From Fomitopsis serialis (Eukaryota; Basidiomycota; Agaricomycetes; Polyporales; Fomitopsidaceae), in assembly GCF_022376445.1 (NCBI RefSeq), contig NW_025955170.1, positions 1 to 64,000 on the forward strand: 64,000 bases of DNA, read 5' to 3'. Position 1 is the stretch's first letter, and every line of letters begins with the position of its first letter. Positions 10,283 to 21,600 of this stretch are shown here, in pieces. The position numbers were made by a program, and so were the translations under genes. The notes beneath the pieces are model-generated. The model saw only the letters and a list, made by a program, of their open reading frames with translations. It was not told where the DNA came from and ran no database searches.

Positions 10283-12085
10283 ATGGATGCAAGCAGTAGC
10301 CATGCGAGTCCGGCCCTGCCGGTGCCCCAAACTCGCAAAGCGATTGAGGACGAGATCGCTCGCTACCTGAATCACGTCTTCGACCTCAGATCGCGCCTGA
10401 ACACCTTCGCACCCATATCCGTACTTCCTCCGGAGGTGCTCTCCGAAGTGTTCATGCGTACGGCGGGCCCCTATGCTAGCCTGTCGTGGTCCACCCGCCC
10501 ATATGGCTGGATTCGCATCTCCCACGTCTGCAGGCACTGGCGCAACGTGGCGCTGGGCTGCCCTGCCCTTTGGGGAAAATTGGCGGTGACGACGCAGCAT
10601 GAGTGGACGGAGGAGCTACTGGAGCGATCCAAAAAGGCGCCCCTGTATGTCACTATAGACTTGCGGACCTCGCCCAGCATGTCGTCTCGCATATCACCGA
10701 AGGAGGAGTCACTGGCGCTGGTGCTCTCGCATATGTCACGCGTACGCTCGTTGTCTATCACGACCACTGGTATGCGTCCGTTGACAGAGAAGACCTTACA
10801 ACTGCTGGACGGGCCCGCCCCTTGTCTCGAATCGCTGACTGTCCGGTGCGAGGATGTCATGCACACTTCCCTCGGCGAGCATGCCCATATTCACCATCTG
10901 TTGCTCCATCCCGAGACTGTCCGTCTCCGACATCTGGAGCTACACGCCGTCTCCCTGCACTGGCACAAGACTTCGTTGCCGCACCTGACACACTTGACCA
11001 TCTCCAACAAACCCCGTCAGGCCAGAATACATGTCGCCCCCGAAACTATGCTTGCTGCCATCGCGCAGATGTGTCGCCTCGAAGAGCTCGTGATTGAGTC
11101 AGCAATGACCGTACCTGCCGACTATAATCAAGTCCCGATGGCGTCAACTCAAGCCTCCTTGCCTAATCTGTGGTCCCTGCGCATCTCGGATACTACGCCG
11201 AACACCATCTGCCTCCTAAATCACTTGACGACCTCGGCCCTCTCGCGCATCTTCGTGGAAGTAGACTCGCATTGTCCAAGGCCATTGCGGGGTGATCTCC
11301 TCGCTGCCATAGCTGCCAAGACGTCTAGCTTGGGGACCCTGCTCAGCTTTGTTGTCACCCTCACCCGCATGGCGCTGAACTTGCAGGCATTCAGAAGGGG
11401 CTTCGGATGCGAAGCGATGAAAAACGGTGCGGGCCGGCCGGACGAGCACACTCCTGAACTGGAGGTGCGCTTCGGGCGATTCGACGTTGAAGTTGTCATC
11501 ACCAAGGCCTGTGAACTGTTCCCCATCCGTGACGTTCAATATCTCTTCGTCTCCGGGACGTCATTGTCCAATGAGTCGTGGCTCGCTCTCCTCGAGAGCA
11601 CGCGGAATGTCACGGAGCTCAGTATCATGGATGGCGCGAACGATGACCCTCTCCCGGAAGTGCTTATCGATCAGCACTGCGGAAGCAAGAAGAACGCATA
11701 CGTACTGCCCCAGCTCCGTCACCTCATTCTGGAGGACTGTTACTTCGGAGACCACAGCGACGAGTATGAATACGGTGGTGACAAAGAGTTTGAGGACGAG
11801 GACAGGCTCACTGGGCGTCTGCTCGACTGCTTCATGGCGCGGTACGAGTATGGCGTGGAGATCGAGCACCTGCACATCATCCGCCCTATCAACATTTCGC
11901 GGTCAGAGATCGACGAGCTGAAGGAGGTTGTGCGCTACGTGGGCTGGGATGAGACAATACAGTACGATGAAAAGGAACGCTTCACGGACGATTTGTACGA
12001 CGACTTTGAGGAAAGCGAAATTGATCCCTATGAAGATGCTCCCTTTTGGGGCTACGGGGGCATGTGGGATGGCGGCTTCTTCTAG
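10283..12085 (+). CDS. F-box protein 1 of the local cluster
   Basis: Single coding exon of 600 residues. The N-terminus has a coiled or helical lead (TRKAIEDEIARYLNHVFDLR) and then an F-box at about residues 45-100 (APISVLPPEVLSEVFMRTAG ... WIRISHVCRHWRNVALGCPA). The remainder is LRR-like with repeated LxxLxL segments and ends in an acidic tail (EESEIDPYEDAPFWGYGGMW). Basidiomycetes carry large families of this architecture. F-box proteins generally dock substrates onto SCF ubiquitin ligases, but the target here is unknown. Start 10283 (MDASSSH) is preferred over 10232: it aligns with MDVSEC of gene 2, and the upstream ATG lies in a likely UTR intron. Downstream, 12086-12681 is non-coding and forms the promoter of gene 2. 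Confidence 0.88.
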   Translation: MDASSSHASPALPVPQTRKAIEDEIARYLNHVFDLRSRLNTFAPISVLPPEVLSEVFMRTAGPYASLSWSTRPYGWIRISHVCRHWRNVALGCPALWGKLAVTTQHEWTEELLERSKKAPLYVTIDLRTSPSMSSRISPKEESLALVLSHMSRVRSLSITTTGMRPLTEKTLQLLDGPAPCLESLTVRCEDVMHTSLGEHAHIHHLLLHPETVRLRHLELHAVSLHWHKTSLPHLTHLTISNKPRQARIHVAPETMLAAIAQMCRLEELVIESAMTVPADYNQVPMASTQASLPNLWSLRISDTTPNTICLLNHLTTSALSRIFVEVDSHCPRPLRGDLLAAIAAKTSSLGTLLSFVVTLTRMALNLQAFRRGFGCEAMKNGAGRPDEHTPELEVRFGRFDVEVVITKACELFPIRDVQYLFVSGTSLSNESWLALLESTRNVTELSIMDGANDDPLPEVLIDQHCGSKKNAYVLPQLRHLILEDCYFGDHSDEYEYGGDKEFEDEDRLTGRLLDCFMARYEYGVEIEHLHIIRPINISRSEIDELKEVVRYVGWDETIQYDEKERFTDDLYDDFEESEIDPYEDAPFWGYGGMWDGGFF

Positions 12086-12681
12086 GCTTGCTTGCCTATG
12101 TCGTTTGCTGGGACAGCATGTATTGTTTATCGTAACGCACACATTTCTCCTTTCACAATATCAAAATCAGTGTCATAGTACTTAGTTTTCGTTGACCACA
12201 ATATCATAGCACGTATTCTGACTATCAGTTGCCGGACAAGAAGAGATCTCACTCCCAGTCCGCACTACGTGTACATCGTCGCACTTTGCACGCACGCGGG
12301 TGTGTAGTACTCATACTATGTAGGAACCCGGCGCGAAGTTGATGGAAGCTGTTTGAACGGGCGCGCCCGCCACATGCTTATATCAGCACGTAGATATATC
12401 GCGCCAGCCTGTACCGTCACGTAGCTTTTCGCCATTCCAACACCAGCATGTATATGGGTCCTTCTCGTGCGCGGTCTAGCTCGCTCCGCCCGTTCCGCGC
12501 GACCGCAGCCACTACGACCGCCCGAGCCGACCTTGCCCATTACAGAAGCGTTGACAACACCGGCGTCAGTGATCGAGTGTGGCTGAGATCGTATCTTGAT
12601 CGCACAGCCTGAGTCGCTCTTTGTTCTCGCCCCATTACCACGTCTGACTCTGAGCGCCGTTACACACTCACTGCCGCCTCT

Positions 12682-12737
12682 GTATGTTGTATAAGCTCTC
12701 GATGCTGCTGTAGCTCACTTACCGTAAACCTCCACAG
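12682..12737 (+). other. Probable 5'-UTR intron of F-box gene 2
   Basis: GTATGT...CCACAG, 56 nt, 13 bases before the ATG. Its position and donor context match the corresponding intron of F-box gene 1, so it was probably inherited from the common ancestor of the pair. Confidence 0.55.
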
Positions 12738-12750
12738 TTTGGGTACTCAA

Positions 12751-14610
12751 ATGGACGTGAGCGAATGCCGTACAAACCCAGCCTCGCCGGCGCCACATAC
12801 TCGCCAGGCGATTGCAGACGAAATAACCCGCTTTTCGAACTACCTCATCGACCTCAAATCGCGTTTAAACCGCCTCGCACCCATATCTGAGCTTCCTGCA
12901 GAGATCCTCTCCGAAGTTTTTTTGCATGCGGCTGCTGTCGACGGCAGTGATGCATATTCCAGCGTGTGGCCGACTTGGACACTGTATGGCTGGATATGCG
13001 TGTCCCATGTCTGCAAGTACTGGCGCTTCGTGGCGCTAAGTTGCCCTGCCCTCTGGTGCAACTTGACGGTGACGCGGCGCGAGTGGACGACGGAATTACT
13101 GGCGCGATCCAAGAAGGTGCCCCTGTACGTGACCATGACTTACCCAGTGGAAGACGTACCGGCGTTCGGAAGCTCGCGACCCTTGGTGCACGAAGAATCG
13201 GAGGAGACGGCGGCGCTTGTGTTGTCGCACCTGGCGCGTATACGCTCGCTGTCCGTCACTGTCAAGCGTCCGCTCCCGGACAGGACACTGCATTTGCTGG
13301 ACGGACCGGTTTCGCTTCTTGAGTCGTTGACCATCCAGTACGGATATGCCCCACATACGTCCTCCGCCGAGCACCATCATATCCAGTCGTTGGTGCACCG
13401 CGCTGGGGCTCATCGTCTCCGGCGCCTTGAGGTGCACAATCTCCATCTGCAATGGAACCAATTTCTGTTGCCGCAACTGACACATTTGACCATCACCGGC
13501 GTCGTACAACAACGATACAAAGCACTAGTCGACGCTCCAAATATGCTCGATGCTCTCTCTCAGATGAGCCTCCTCGAGGAGCTTGTCATAGAGACATCGC
13601 TAGCTGCACCGTTCGACCAGACCGTGGTCCCGACGGCTTCGACCCGAGCATCCTTGCCTCATCTGCGACATCTACGTGTCCGGGAAACTCCATCCAACTG
13701 CGCCTGCCTTCTCACGTATTTGGAAACTCCTTCGCTGTCGCGCCTTTCTCTGCAATTGGAAGGGGACACAACGCCATTTGGTGCAGCACTCCTCACCGCT
13801 GTGGCGACCAAGATGGCTAGCTTGGGGACTTTCTTGACTCTCCGTGCCGACTTCTCTGGTCACTGGTCAGATTGTGTCCACTTGAAGGCATATCAAACAG
13901 ATATCGACCACCATGCGATGCGGGATACTGCAAGCGTGCTCGAAAAGTACACTCCCGACTTCGAGATACGCTTCCACCGGATGGATCTCGTCATCATGAT
14001 CATGGATATCTGCCGACTCTTCCCTATCCGTGACATTCGCAACCTCTTCATCGCAGCCCGCTGGTTTCCGCTGGCCGCATGGCGCACCCTTCTCCATTCG
14101 ACGGACAAGGTCACAAAGCTCTTCGTTATCAACTCCGCGTCGTGCAACTGGCTCTCGGAGGTGCTACTCGAGCGACGCCTTGGAGAGCGGAAGGAAAATG
14201 GCGAGGGCCACTTCTATCATTACGTCCTCCCGCAACTCCGTCGCCTCACATTGATAGAATGTTTCTTCAGCGAGCAGGGCTATAGTGAGCTCATCACAGG
14301 GGTCCTCAATGCGAGACTCGTCGATGGCCTTCTCGATTGTTTCACGGACCGGTACGAGTGTGGCGCCGAGATTGAACAACTGCGCATCGTCCACCCTGTC
14401 AACGTTGATAGGGAGGAGATCGATCTGTTGAACGAAGTCGTGCGCGACGTGGACTGGGACGGCACCGTTGACTATCAACGAAACACCACGAACATAGATG
14501 ACTATCGCTGGGAGAATGGTTTCGATTTGTTGACCGACCCCGATCTGTTTGAAAATCACTTCATACCGGCTTTCGGAGACGAGGAGGGGATGACGTTTCA
14601 TGTAATCTGA
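12751..14610 (+). CDS. F-box protein 2 of the local cluster
   Basis: Single coding exon of 619 residues, a tandem paralogue of F-box protein 1 with the same orientation and layout. The F-box lies near residues 40-100 (LAPISELPAEILSEVFLHAA ... WICVSHVCKYWRFVALSCPA). The LRR-like body includes LPHLRHLRVRETPSNCACLL, and a conserved C-terminal block (AEIEQLRIVHPVNVDREEID, then EVVRDVDWDGTVDY) recurs in all family members in this window. It is much closer to the broken copy at 39-41 kb than to its tandem neighbour, so the 39-kb copy derives from this gene or from its immediate ancestor. Role as an SCF adaptor is inferred from the F-box only. Confidence 0.88.
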   Translation: MDVSECRTNPASPAPHTRQAIADEITRFSNYLIDLKSRLNRLAPISELPAEILSEVFLHAAAVDGSDAYSSVWPTWTLYGWICVSHVCKYWRFVALSCPALWCNLTVTRREWTTELLARSKKVPLYVTMTYPVEDVPAFGSSRPLVHEESEETAALVLSHLARIRSLSVTVKRPLPDRTLHLLDGPVSLLESLTIQYGYAPHTSSAEHHHIQSLVHRAGAHRLRRLEVHNLHLQWNQFLLPQLTHLTITGVVQQRYKALVDAPNMLDALSQMSLLEELVIETSLAAPFDQTVVPTASTRASLPHLRHLRVRETPSNCACLLTYLETPSLSRLSLQLEGDTTPFGAALLTAVATKMASLGTFLTLRADFSGHWSDCVHLKAYQTDIDHHAMRDTASVLEKYTPDFEIRFHRMDLVIMIMDICRLFPIRDIRNLFIAARWFPLAAWRTLLHSTDKVTKLFVINSASCNWLSEVLLERRLGERKENGEGHFYHYVLPQLRRLTLIECFFSEQGYSELITGVLNARLVDGLLDCFTDRYECGAEIEQLRIVHPVNVDREEIDLLNEVVRDVDWDGTVDYQRNTTNIDDYRWENGFDLLTDPDLFENHFIPAFGDEEGMTFHVI

Positions 14611-14762
14611 TTTGCCTTATTACAGTAGTGTACGCTTCTGCAGTGTCATGTACATTGAGCCCTTACATTGAAGTCTCTTTTGTAGTCACTTTACCTCACA
14701 TGGTGAAAGCCAGGGTAGTCAATATCTCAATAGTATGCGAATCACTCCCGAGGATCCTGACG

Positions 14763-15762
14763 TGTCAGTATCACGCTGTCCCAGTCGATCTTGGTCGCGA
14801 CGTCCGACCCGGGCCTCCAAGCGACCAATCATGTCAGTTCTAGGTGCGGGCATTGCGTCACCTTGAGTCGTTTTGGCCTTCCGCCGCGTTCAGCCCGTTC
14901 AGCCAGGTACACCTCCAGTTCTCCCAGACACTGAGGTGCAGTGGGCTCGTGAACTGCCTCATGTCGTGCGAATCAAGGTGCACGGTGTGCAACCTAGGAA
15001 GGAGAACGGTCTGGGGCGACGGCTCAGGGTGAGCCTCATCCTGCGCATCATCGAGATCGCCGTCCTCGTTATGCAGGCCAGTGGACTGCGCCATCGCGTT
15101 AAGCAAGGTTGCGAGGCTGGTATGCGCGTGCAGGAGTGACCCTAGATAAGGTCCTCAACAATTTTCTTCACCGGCGGACACCTCCGGGAGTAAACCCGTT
15201 CATAGACACCGTTTGCACTATGGGCCGAACGGCTGGTGCTGACAGACCTGGGATATAATCTCGGATTGCAACGGGTCGACTTCGAGGATTATCGATTAAC
15301 TCCATTGAGGGTGAGTGACCGTTCAACGACATCTCCTAAAGGTCGACGCTTCGGAAATAGAGATGCCTTGCGGTTTTGATACCTGCAGACGAGGAAGGAG
15401 GGTCGTTGTTTGATCCTGGTCACTCCGCTTACTATAGTATTCGTGGACTCAAACGGGACATTGTCCTTGTGCCACCGATCATTGATGCCAGATTACGATC
15501 TGATGGGCCCGCATCTCAGACATTGATTCAGCGAAGTAAATCCCGCGAATGAAAGTTGTAAACATACAATGTTGTTCTCGAAGCATGTTCTCGAAGCACT
15601 GCGCACCGGACAAGTAGCACTGTCAAATCGTTGTGGGCGCACTAGAATGCTACATTTGGTTTGAGACTTCCTGCGGTACTACGACGATACACAGCAACAC
15701 GACGGCGACGGAATGACAACGAGATCGTACCAAACTACATCAGCCTGCGCGACGGACACGCC
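14763..15762. other. Intergenic with a possible decayed ORF
   Basis: A minus-strand frame at 15106-14858 contains TVLLPRLHTVHLDSHDMRQF, which has the feel of an LRR-like C-terminal fragment of the F-box family, but it is short and has no partner exon. Nothing else is recognisable. Confidence 0.3.
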
Positions 15763-17443
15763 TCACGCTACTGCCTTGCCCTTGCCCTTATCCTCCTTCC
15801 CCGTCTCGTCCCGAATCCCGCCGTCGGAGAAGTTCAAGATACCGGCGATATCGAGCATCTTGACGACCTGCTCCGCGTCGTCGACCTTCATGTTCCCCAG
15901 CACCTTGTTCACCTTGTCGAGCTCCTGCGTTTTCAGCGCCTCCTGCAGCTCCGGCGGGAAGCCGTCGAAGACGTCCCACCGCAGCTGCAGCATCTTGCGC
16001 ACGTCCTCAATGTTGACGTCTTCGAGGCCCTCGCCCTCGAGCTGGAGGTTTTCGGGCGGCGCGCCGTCGGGGACGTTGAACGAGATCTTCTGCGACGGGT
16101 CTTCGGGAACGAGCTGGATCTGCTCGGAGCCCTCCGCCGCTGTCGCTTCCGCCTTGGAGATCCGGACGCGCTCCTTGAGGTGCTTGTACGTGTCTGCGAC
16201 ATCCTTCTCGAACACGGCGGACGCTCGAGGATCGCGGTCGATCATCCTGCCGAAGGGGCTGAGCACCACTAACGCAGCAGCGTGACCGAGCCACTCACTT
16301 TCGGAAGAAGACGCGCACGCCATCGCCACCGAGCTTCTCGCAGTACTGAATGAGCAGACTTTGGTTCACGCACTGCTGTGCGTAACGGTACTGCCCGTTG
16401 CTTTCCGCTGTAAACCCGGCTACGAGCAAGGCGTCTGAGGCACCTGGAACCATGACGTCCCGGTGGTTCTTGATGAACTCCCAGGATTGCTCGTAACCGC
16501 GCAACGGAAGGCGAGAGAACTGCTCTAGTGACGGTGTCAACTCGGGCAGCTCGTCGTCGTCGGTGCTAAGCGAGGCGGATGGGGCGGACGGGGTGGCTTC
16601 CTTGAACGTATCGACCGCGACATCGACACCCTTCGGGTTGATGACCTCGAACTCGGTCTTCGCGCTCGTAGCTTTGTTCTTTGGAGGGTCGACCTTGGCA
16701 CCCTTGATGGGTGGGGGAGCAGGCTGTGGGGGCACATACTTGGTGATCGTTAGTGCCGCGATGCATGTCTGTATGGTCTGGCACACTCACATGCGACTCC
16801 CATCCCTCATGAATATCATCGCTCGTGATCTTTTTCTTTGACTCCTCCTCCAGCTGTTCCAGCTCCTTCCTCAGCTTCGCTTGGTGCTCGCCCATCTGCT
16901 TGATGTGCTTCCTCAAGCCAGCCTCTAGCGCATCACCCAGCTTCGGGTCGTCAGGTTCCATGCCCGACCTCTTGATCTCATCCCACACTTGCAGCATCAA
17001 CGAGAGCAGCATGTCGTCGTAGGTCTTCTGACCGGGCGCGTCGGTGGGTGGCTTGTCGGGGGACGGGCTAGCCTTGAACTGCTCCGTCAGGGAAGAGAAA
17101 CGTGGGGGCCCTTGTGCTGCGACCTCGTCCGCGATGGTACGCAACCGCGGTCCAAGCACATCATTGCACGCGATGTCTGCTTCCAGCTGTGCCGTACGGC
17201 GTCGGCGTACCTCGCGCTTCTCGTGTATGTCGCGCTGCTTCCATCTGCAACAAAGGTCATAACGCGTCATCTTCAGCACCGAGCCGAGACGCACCTTACC
17301 AGAGACTTGTGGTCGACGTTCGGGTGTCCCTCGATGTCTGAATCGTCGGAGATCTAGTGCATCGTCGCGTCGGCAAGACGTCGCGGTGGGGTGAAATCGG
17401 CACTGACCTCGAGTGCATCCCACTTGGAGTAGTTGAGAGGCAT
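15763..17443 (-). CDS. CDC37, Hsp90 co-chaperone for protein kinases
   Basis: Minus strand, ATG 17443 to stop at 15763; five exons giving about 480 residues. CDC37 loads kinases onto Hsp90 in the cytosol. The N-terminus MPLNYSKWDALEISDDSDIE has the family signature and keeps Ser14 and Ser17 in an acidic context, the sites phosphorylated by CK2 in yeast. HPNVDHKSLVRWKQRDIHEK and a long coiled coil (GEHQAKLRKELEQLEEESKK) complete the kinase-binding domain. The Hsp90-binding domain follows (LPLRGYEQSWEFIKNHRDVM, then YRYAQQCVNQSLLIQYCEKL), and the C-domain ends in KGKGKAVA. The first intron follows codon 12; the next uses donor GTGCGT after the codons for LV. A heat-shock element lies about 145 bases upstream. 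Confidence 0.95.
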
Positions 17444-17585
17444 GCTTGCAAGCAGAGAGGATCGATATTCAATGAGCTTGTGTAGGCTTGTGTGCTCGGA
17501 GAGACGGTAGATGTGTGGATGGAGTGTGCGGGAGTGGATGTGGCTGAGCAGTGGCGAGGACCAAATACAGCATCCGGTATACTCG

Positions 17586-17600
17586 GGAAGCTTCTCGAAC
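17586..17600 (-). promoter_or_regulatory. Heat-shock element upstream of CDC37
   Basis: GGAAGCTTCTCGAAC contains three alternating units GAA-nn-TTC-nn-GAA, the consensus for a trimeric Hsf1 site. It sits about 145 bases before the CDC37 start codon, which fits the heat-inducible regulation known for Hsp90 co-chaperones. Confidence 0.65.
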
Positions 17601-18622
17601 CGGCCGCCATCGATCAAAGCCGATCCGGGCACGACTCGGAGACGACCTGGCCTGGATGGGGTCGAGGAAACATCGCCCCGACCTTCATTTCGTTCCTTAT
17701 ACGGCCGTCCTCATCAAGTTCGTGCTTAGGACATGCCTACGGGAGACGGGCATATTCCTTTTGGCCTGCGACGCAACAAATCCGGCACGTCTTCCAAGAT
17801 GCAACAACCTCATTGGCAGCGACTCTTCCGAAGAGCCCATCACATAAATATATACAGAGCTTTCGATGACTGCCGTATTGCCGATACGGTTGGATTGCGT
17901 ACTAGTACGTAATGTGGATGTACCGCAGTTGCTAGTTCATCGTACTTATTATACTTATTAGAAGAGTCGGAGTCACAGTTTGCAGCGACGAATCCTGCCA
18001 AGGCCTGGTGGGTCCTTGTTGCGCCGTATAACCGCTCATTTTTGCTAATCTAGGCCTGGTTATCAGTCCTTGGTCGCGCTTTAGTTGGCATAGCATCCCT
18101 TGCCACAAGCCTATCTCCTGGGAGCCGGAAATGCCATTGGCAGAAGTCAATAGTCATCGCTTGTCAGAATGATCATATGGGGCCTCATGCCCATGCCCAA
18201 GGCCATATATCCATTTAGCGCGGACCTGTGGATGCGAAGACGCCATGGGCACGACGTTCTATCCCTGCCTATTTGCGCTACCCAGATTTGGGTCGAGCCG
18301 TCGAACCTCGCTGCCCCACAAATCGCAATCTGATCGGGGAGATTCATGAGAGATATGTGGTTAGGCACTGCACCCGTACTCCGGAGCGGCATTTCCTTCC
18401 ATATGGTGCACCCTGTCGGAGCTGATACAGCCAGGCTATTACTTCTCGCAACGACATGGCGGCTTACCTCCAGACCGTCTTCCCCCGGGCCTGCACCACG
18501 GTCGAGCTGCTGCCCACACATCACCGCCGCCGTCGACCCAGTGTATCGCAGCGACCGTACCTACCACGTCCGACAGTCGTAAGCAGACGGATTCCTCGTA
18601 ATGTCATGGTCGCTCACCTCGC
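17601..18622. other. Intergenic between divergent genes
   Basis: Shared upstream region of CDC37 (minus) and the methyltransferase (plus). Apart from the heat-shock element just outside it, I see no gene, RNA or repeat. Confidence 0.6.
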
Positions 18623-21600
18623 ATGCCTAGTCCCGGTAGCGCTTACAGTGCGAACAGCGCGCGTGAGCAGTTGGCGACGATGGCCACGCAGCACCCCATG
18701 GCAATTCCGAACCGCAACGGCCTCTCCCATCCTCTCCGCCACGAGGTTTCTCACGAGTCAGTGAGAAGCCATACACAAGCGGGCCCAGCCGACGTCCGCC
18801 CAGCCGAGACCCAGTCGAGTGTCCATCATGCCCCTCAGGCCTCTTCATCCGACCACCACCCACCCCTCGCACAGCGAATTGCGTCCACCTTGCGACGGTC
18901 GAGCAGCGCTGCTCTTCTACTGCAAGAAAGACAGCCAGAGGACACGGCCATCAGACCTTCGCAGCCCTGGATCACTGGCCCGTCGCGATGTTCATCTAGT
19001 CCCTCGAGCTCGATCGACAGCCAGCCATCTACAGCTACTTCACGCCCTTCGAACGTATCGGGCCGCGCAAGTCTCTCACACTCCGCCGGCTCACACGAGT
19101 GGACCCCTGCTGCTAATTCAGTACAGTGCCATCACTTTTGCAGAGGCCGCTCAGAGTCTGACGATGGCACCTGCACCTAGGAAAACTCATACCACGATCC
19201 AAATCGCAGACGCCAAGACAGCCTCTCTGCAAACGTCTACACAGACTCAGGGCACGGTAGCGCGGACTCGGACGCGTTCGAGAGCGAAGAGGTAAACCTG
19301 ACCGCGCTGAGACGCATCGTCGAGAAGATGGAACAGCGAGAAGCGCAATTCATAAAGCGCAATGGGCGGAAGCTTCACCGATACCCAGCCAGCGCGGTGC
19401 CGTACCCGCGAAGCTACGATCGCACAGTCGTGGACCAGTGAGTAGTCGTCACGCACGAGGGAACGTCCGGTTCGGATAACACCGTGAGAATAGCGATGTG
19501 TGGTGTATGATGTGGTCGCAACAGCTCTCTGGGAAGGTCGCGTGGCACTTGTTCAACACGCCACCGCAAAGAGTGTGCGTGACTTCAAGCTTCCTTCTTT
19601 GTTGCGAGAGAGAGACTGATACCTACGAACAGTTTGGATCTTGGATGCGGCAAGTTATACATGATATTGCATCTCGTTTCTTCCTGAACGCAACTGCGTC
19701 TTTAGGGACAGGCACTTGGATTCTAGATGCAGCCAAATCGTGGAAGGTATGCGCAGAAAAAGATAAATGCTATAATGGCGTCCGCTGACGTTTGCATTCC
19801 GCAGGACGCTCACTTCGTCGGTCCGTGTTTGACCGTGCTGTGTACCAACCCTGCCTGACAAGTGTGACACATAGGTTTGGACGTTGTCCCTCTTCATCCG
19901 AACCTTGAAGAGATTGACCCAATACTAGCGTGGCGAGTCACATGGGTCCAAGCGAACTTGTACGTCCACATCTTATCACTCAACGTGAGTCTAGCTTCAA
20001 TCCCTCGACAGTCTTGAACGCCTACCCTTCGACGATGGGGAATTCGACTTCGTGTAAGTGGAACGGGCATTAGTACACCGCCGCGTCTTCTGACGCGATA
20101 TCACACAGTCACGTACGGCGAGTAGCACGAGGTATCCCAGAAGACAAGGTCTGTATCGCAGTATCTCAGTCTCGTTGACATATCTGACATACGGGACAGT
20201 GGGACCATGTACTTGAGGTCTGATACACACTACTCCCGACTCGAGCTGAGCGGCTGACACATTGTGACAGGAAATATCGCGCATAATGAAACCCGGCGGC
20301 GCAGTCGAAGTATGTGCTATTTCTGAAACAGCGGACCACATCTCACCGTATGATTAGTTAACAGAAGAAGATATATCCTTTCCCGGAATTCGTCAGCAAA
20401 CTCCTGTGAAGAGTGACGACGCCCCCACAAGCAATACACCAGACCAACAGCCATCTACGATGGGCTCCCCGCTTGCACGGCCGCGCGCTCCCACACCGTC
20501 ATCCATGACAAGCTACGAACAAAATATACCCTTATCCGCGATACCCAGTATACCGCAAAGCACGTCCAGCAAGTCGGCTGCAGGTTCCAAGATGTCGCCG
20601 AACGATCTCTCGCATAATGTGCCTGACGAGCCTCCCATCAACCCGCATGACCACTCGCTTCTAGAATTCATCTACAACGAGATGCATGCGGCCAAGTTTA
20701 TCAACCTCGCACCGCTGTCACTGCTGAGCAATATGTTGCCTTTGTACTTCCAAGGTCAGCTCGAAATCCATGTCTTCAGACGTCCATCGACAGTATGTGT
20801 ATGTTGACAAAGTTGCCACAGGGGTACGCACACACCCTCCGCTGGTAGTCATGTTCCCCCCTCCGCCCCACGAATCCTGCAACCTCGGCACTGTGCCTGA
20901 CCCCGCACCGCCTCCCCTAACAACCAGCTACGCCATTCCCTCACAAGACAAGGTGTCGCCGTCCGAGGGTGGGTCTGAACCGGCGGACGACCTGATGAGC
21001 TCGGAGACCATCGCTGTGCGACTCGAGCGGCTCGATCTCACACGGATCAACCCAAGCGCAGACGGAAAGACGCCCTTCGTGTCCGTCCCGCAGCTTGTCT
21101 CCGGCGCCGCCAAGTACCTCAGTGCGGACATGGCACGGTATACCGCGTATGCGCCACGGTCGCTTTTCCAGCCGAACAAATTCCAGCAGAAAGGACCGGC
21201 GCCGCCCCTGCCTAAGGGCGCGAAAGGCGGCGACTCGCAGAATGGCGGGGACGCTAAGGAAACGTGGGGTGAGGAACGCCTCCCCATCACCGCAGTCAAG
21301 TGTGATACCAGGACGCTCAATCTGCACCTAAGCGTAAGGGTGCAGGAGGTGCTTGCCTGCGCAGAGGCGATGTGGGACTTCGTGGAGGCGTACCAGGAGA
21401 GGGCGGGAGTGGATCTGACGTGGGGCAAGGCTTCGTCGATGACATCTTCATCCACGGGATCGGACGCCTCGAACATGGCGCCTCGGAGGCCGGTGCAAAA
21501 GACCACCAGGAATCCCAAGTGGAAGCAGCTACTGGGTTTGCAGAGGTCGCACTTCGACGCACTGCTTATGCGCTTCAAATTGTGAGCATCGTCTGCCATT

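Larger units (their letters stand above)
9285..14762 (+). repeat. Duplicated block A (two F-box genes plus upstream region)
   Basis: This segment shares clear nucleotide identity, in reverse orientation, with 39309-42003. Shared landmarks are the upstream stretch around 9700-9840, the CTGAGATCGACTCCCGCCGG tract near 10070, the body of the second F-box gene, and a 3' flank ending at GAGGATCCTGACG. Block A carries about 120 bases near 9555-9675 and 2.67 kb (10104-12768) that block B lacks. Confidence 0.85.

Noticed and set aside
19129..19180. In-frame TAG read as a truncation of the methyltransferase
   Set aside because: The TAG is the acceptor of a 60-nt GT-AG intron; removing it joins SENSYHDPNRRR in frame.
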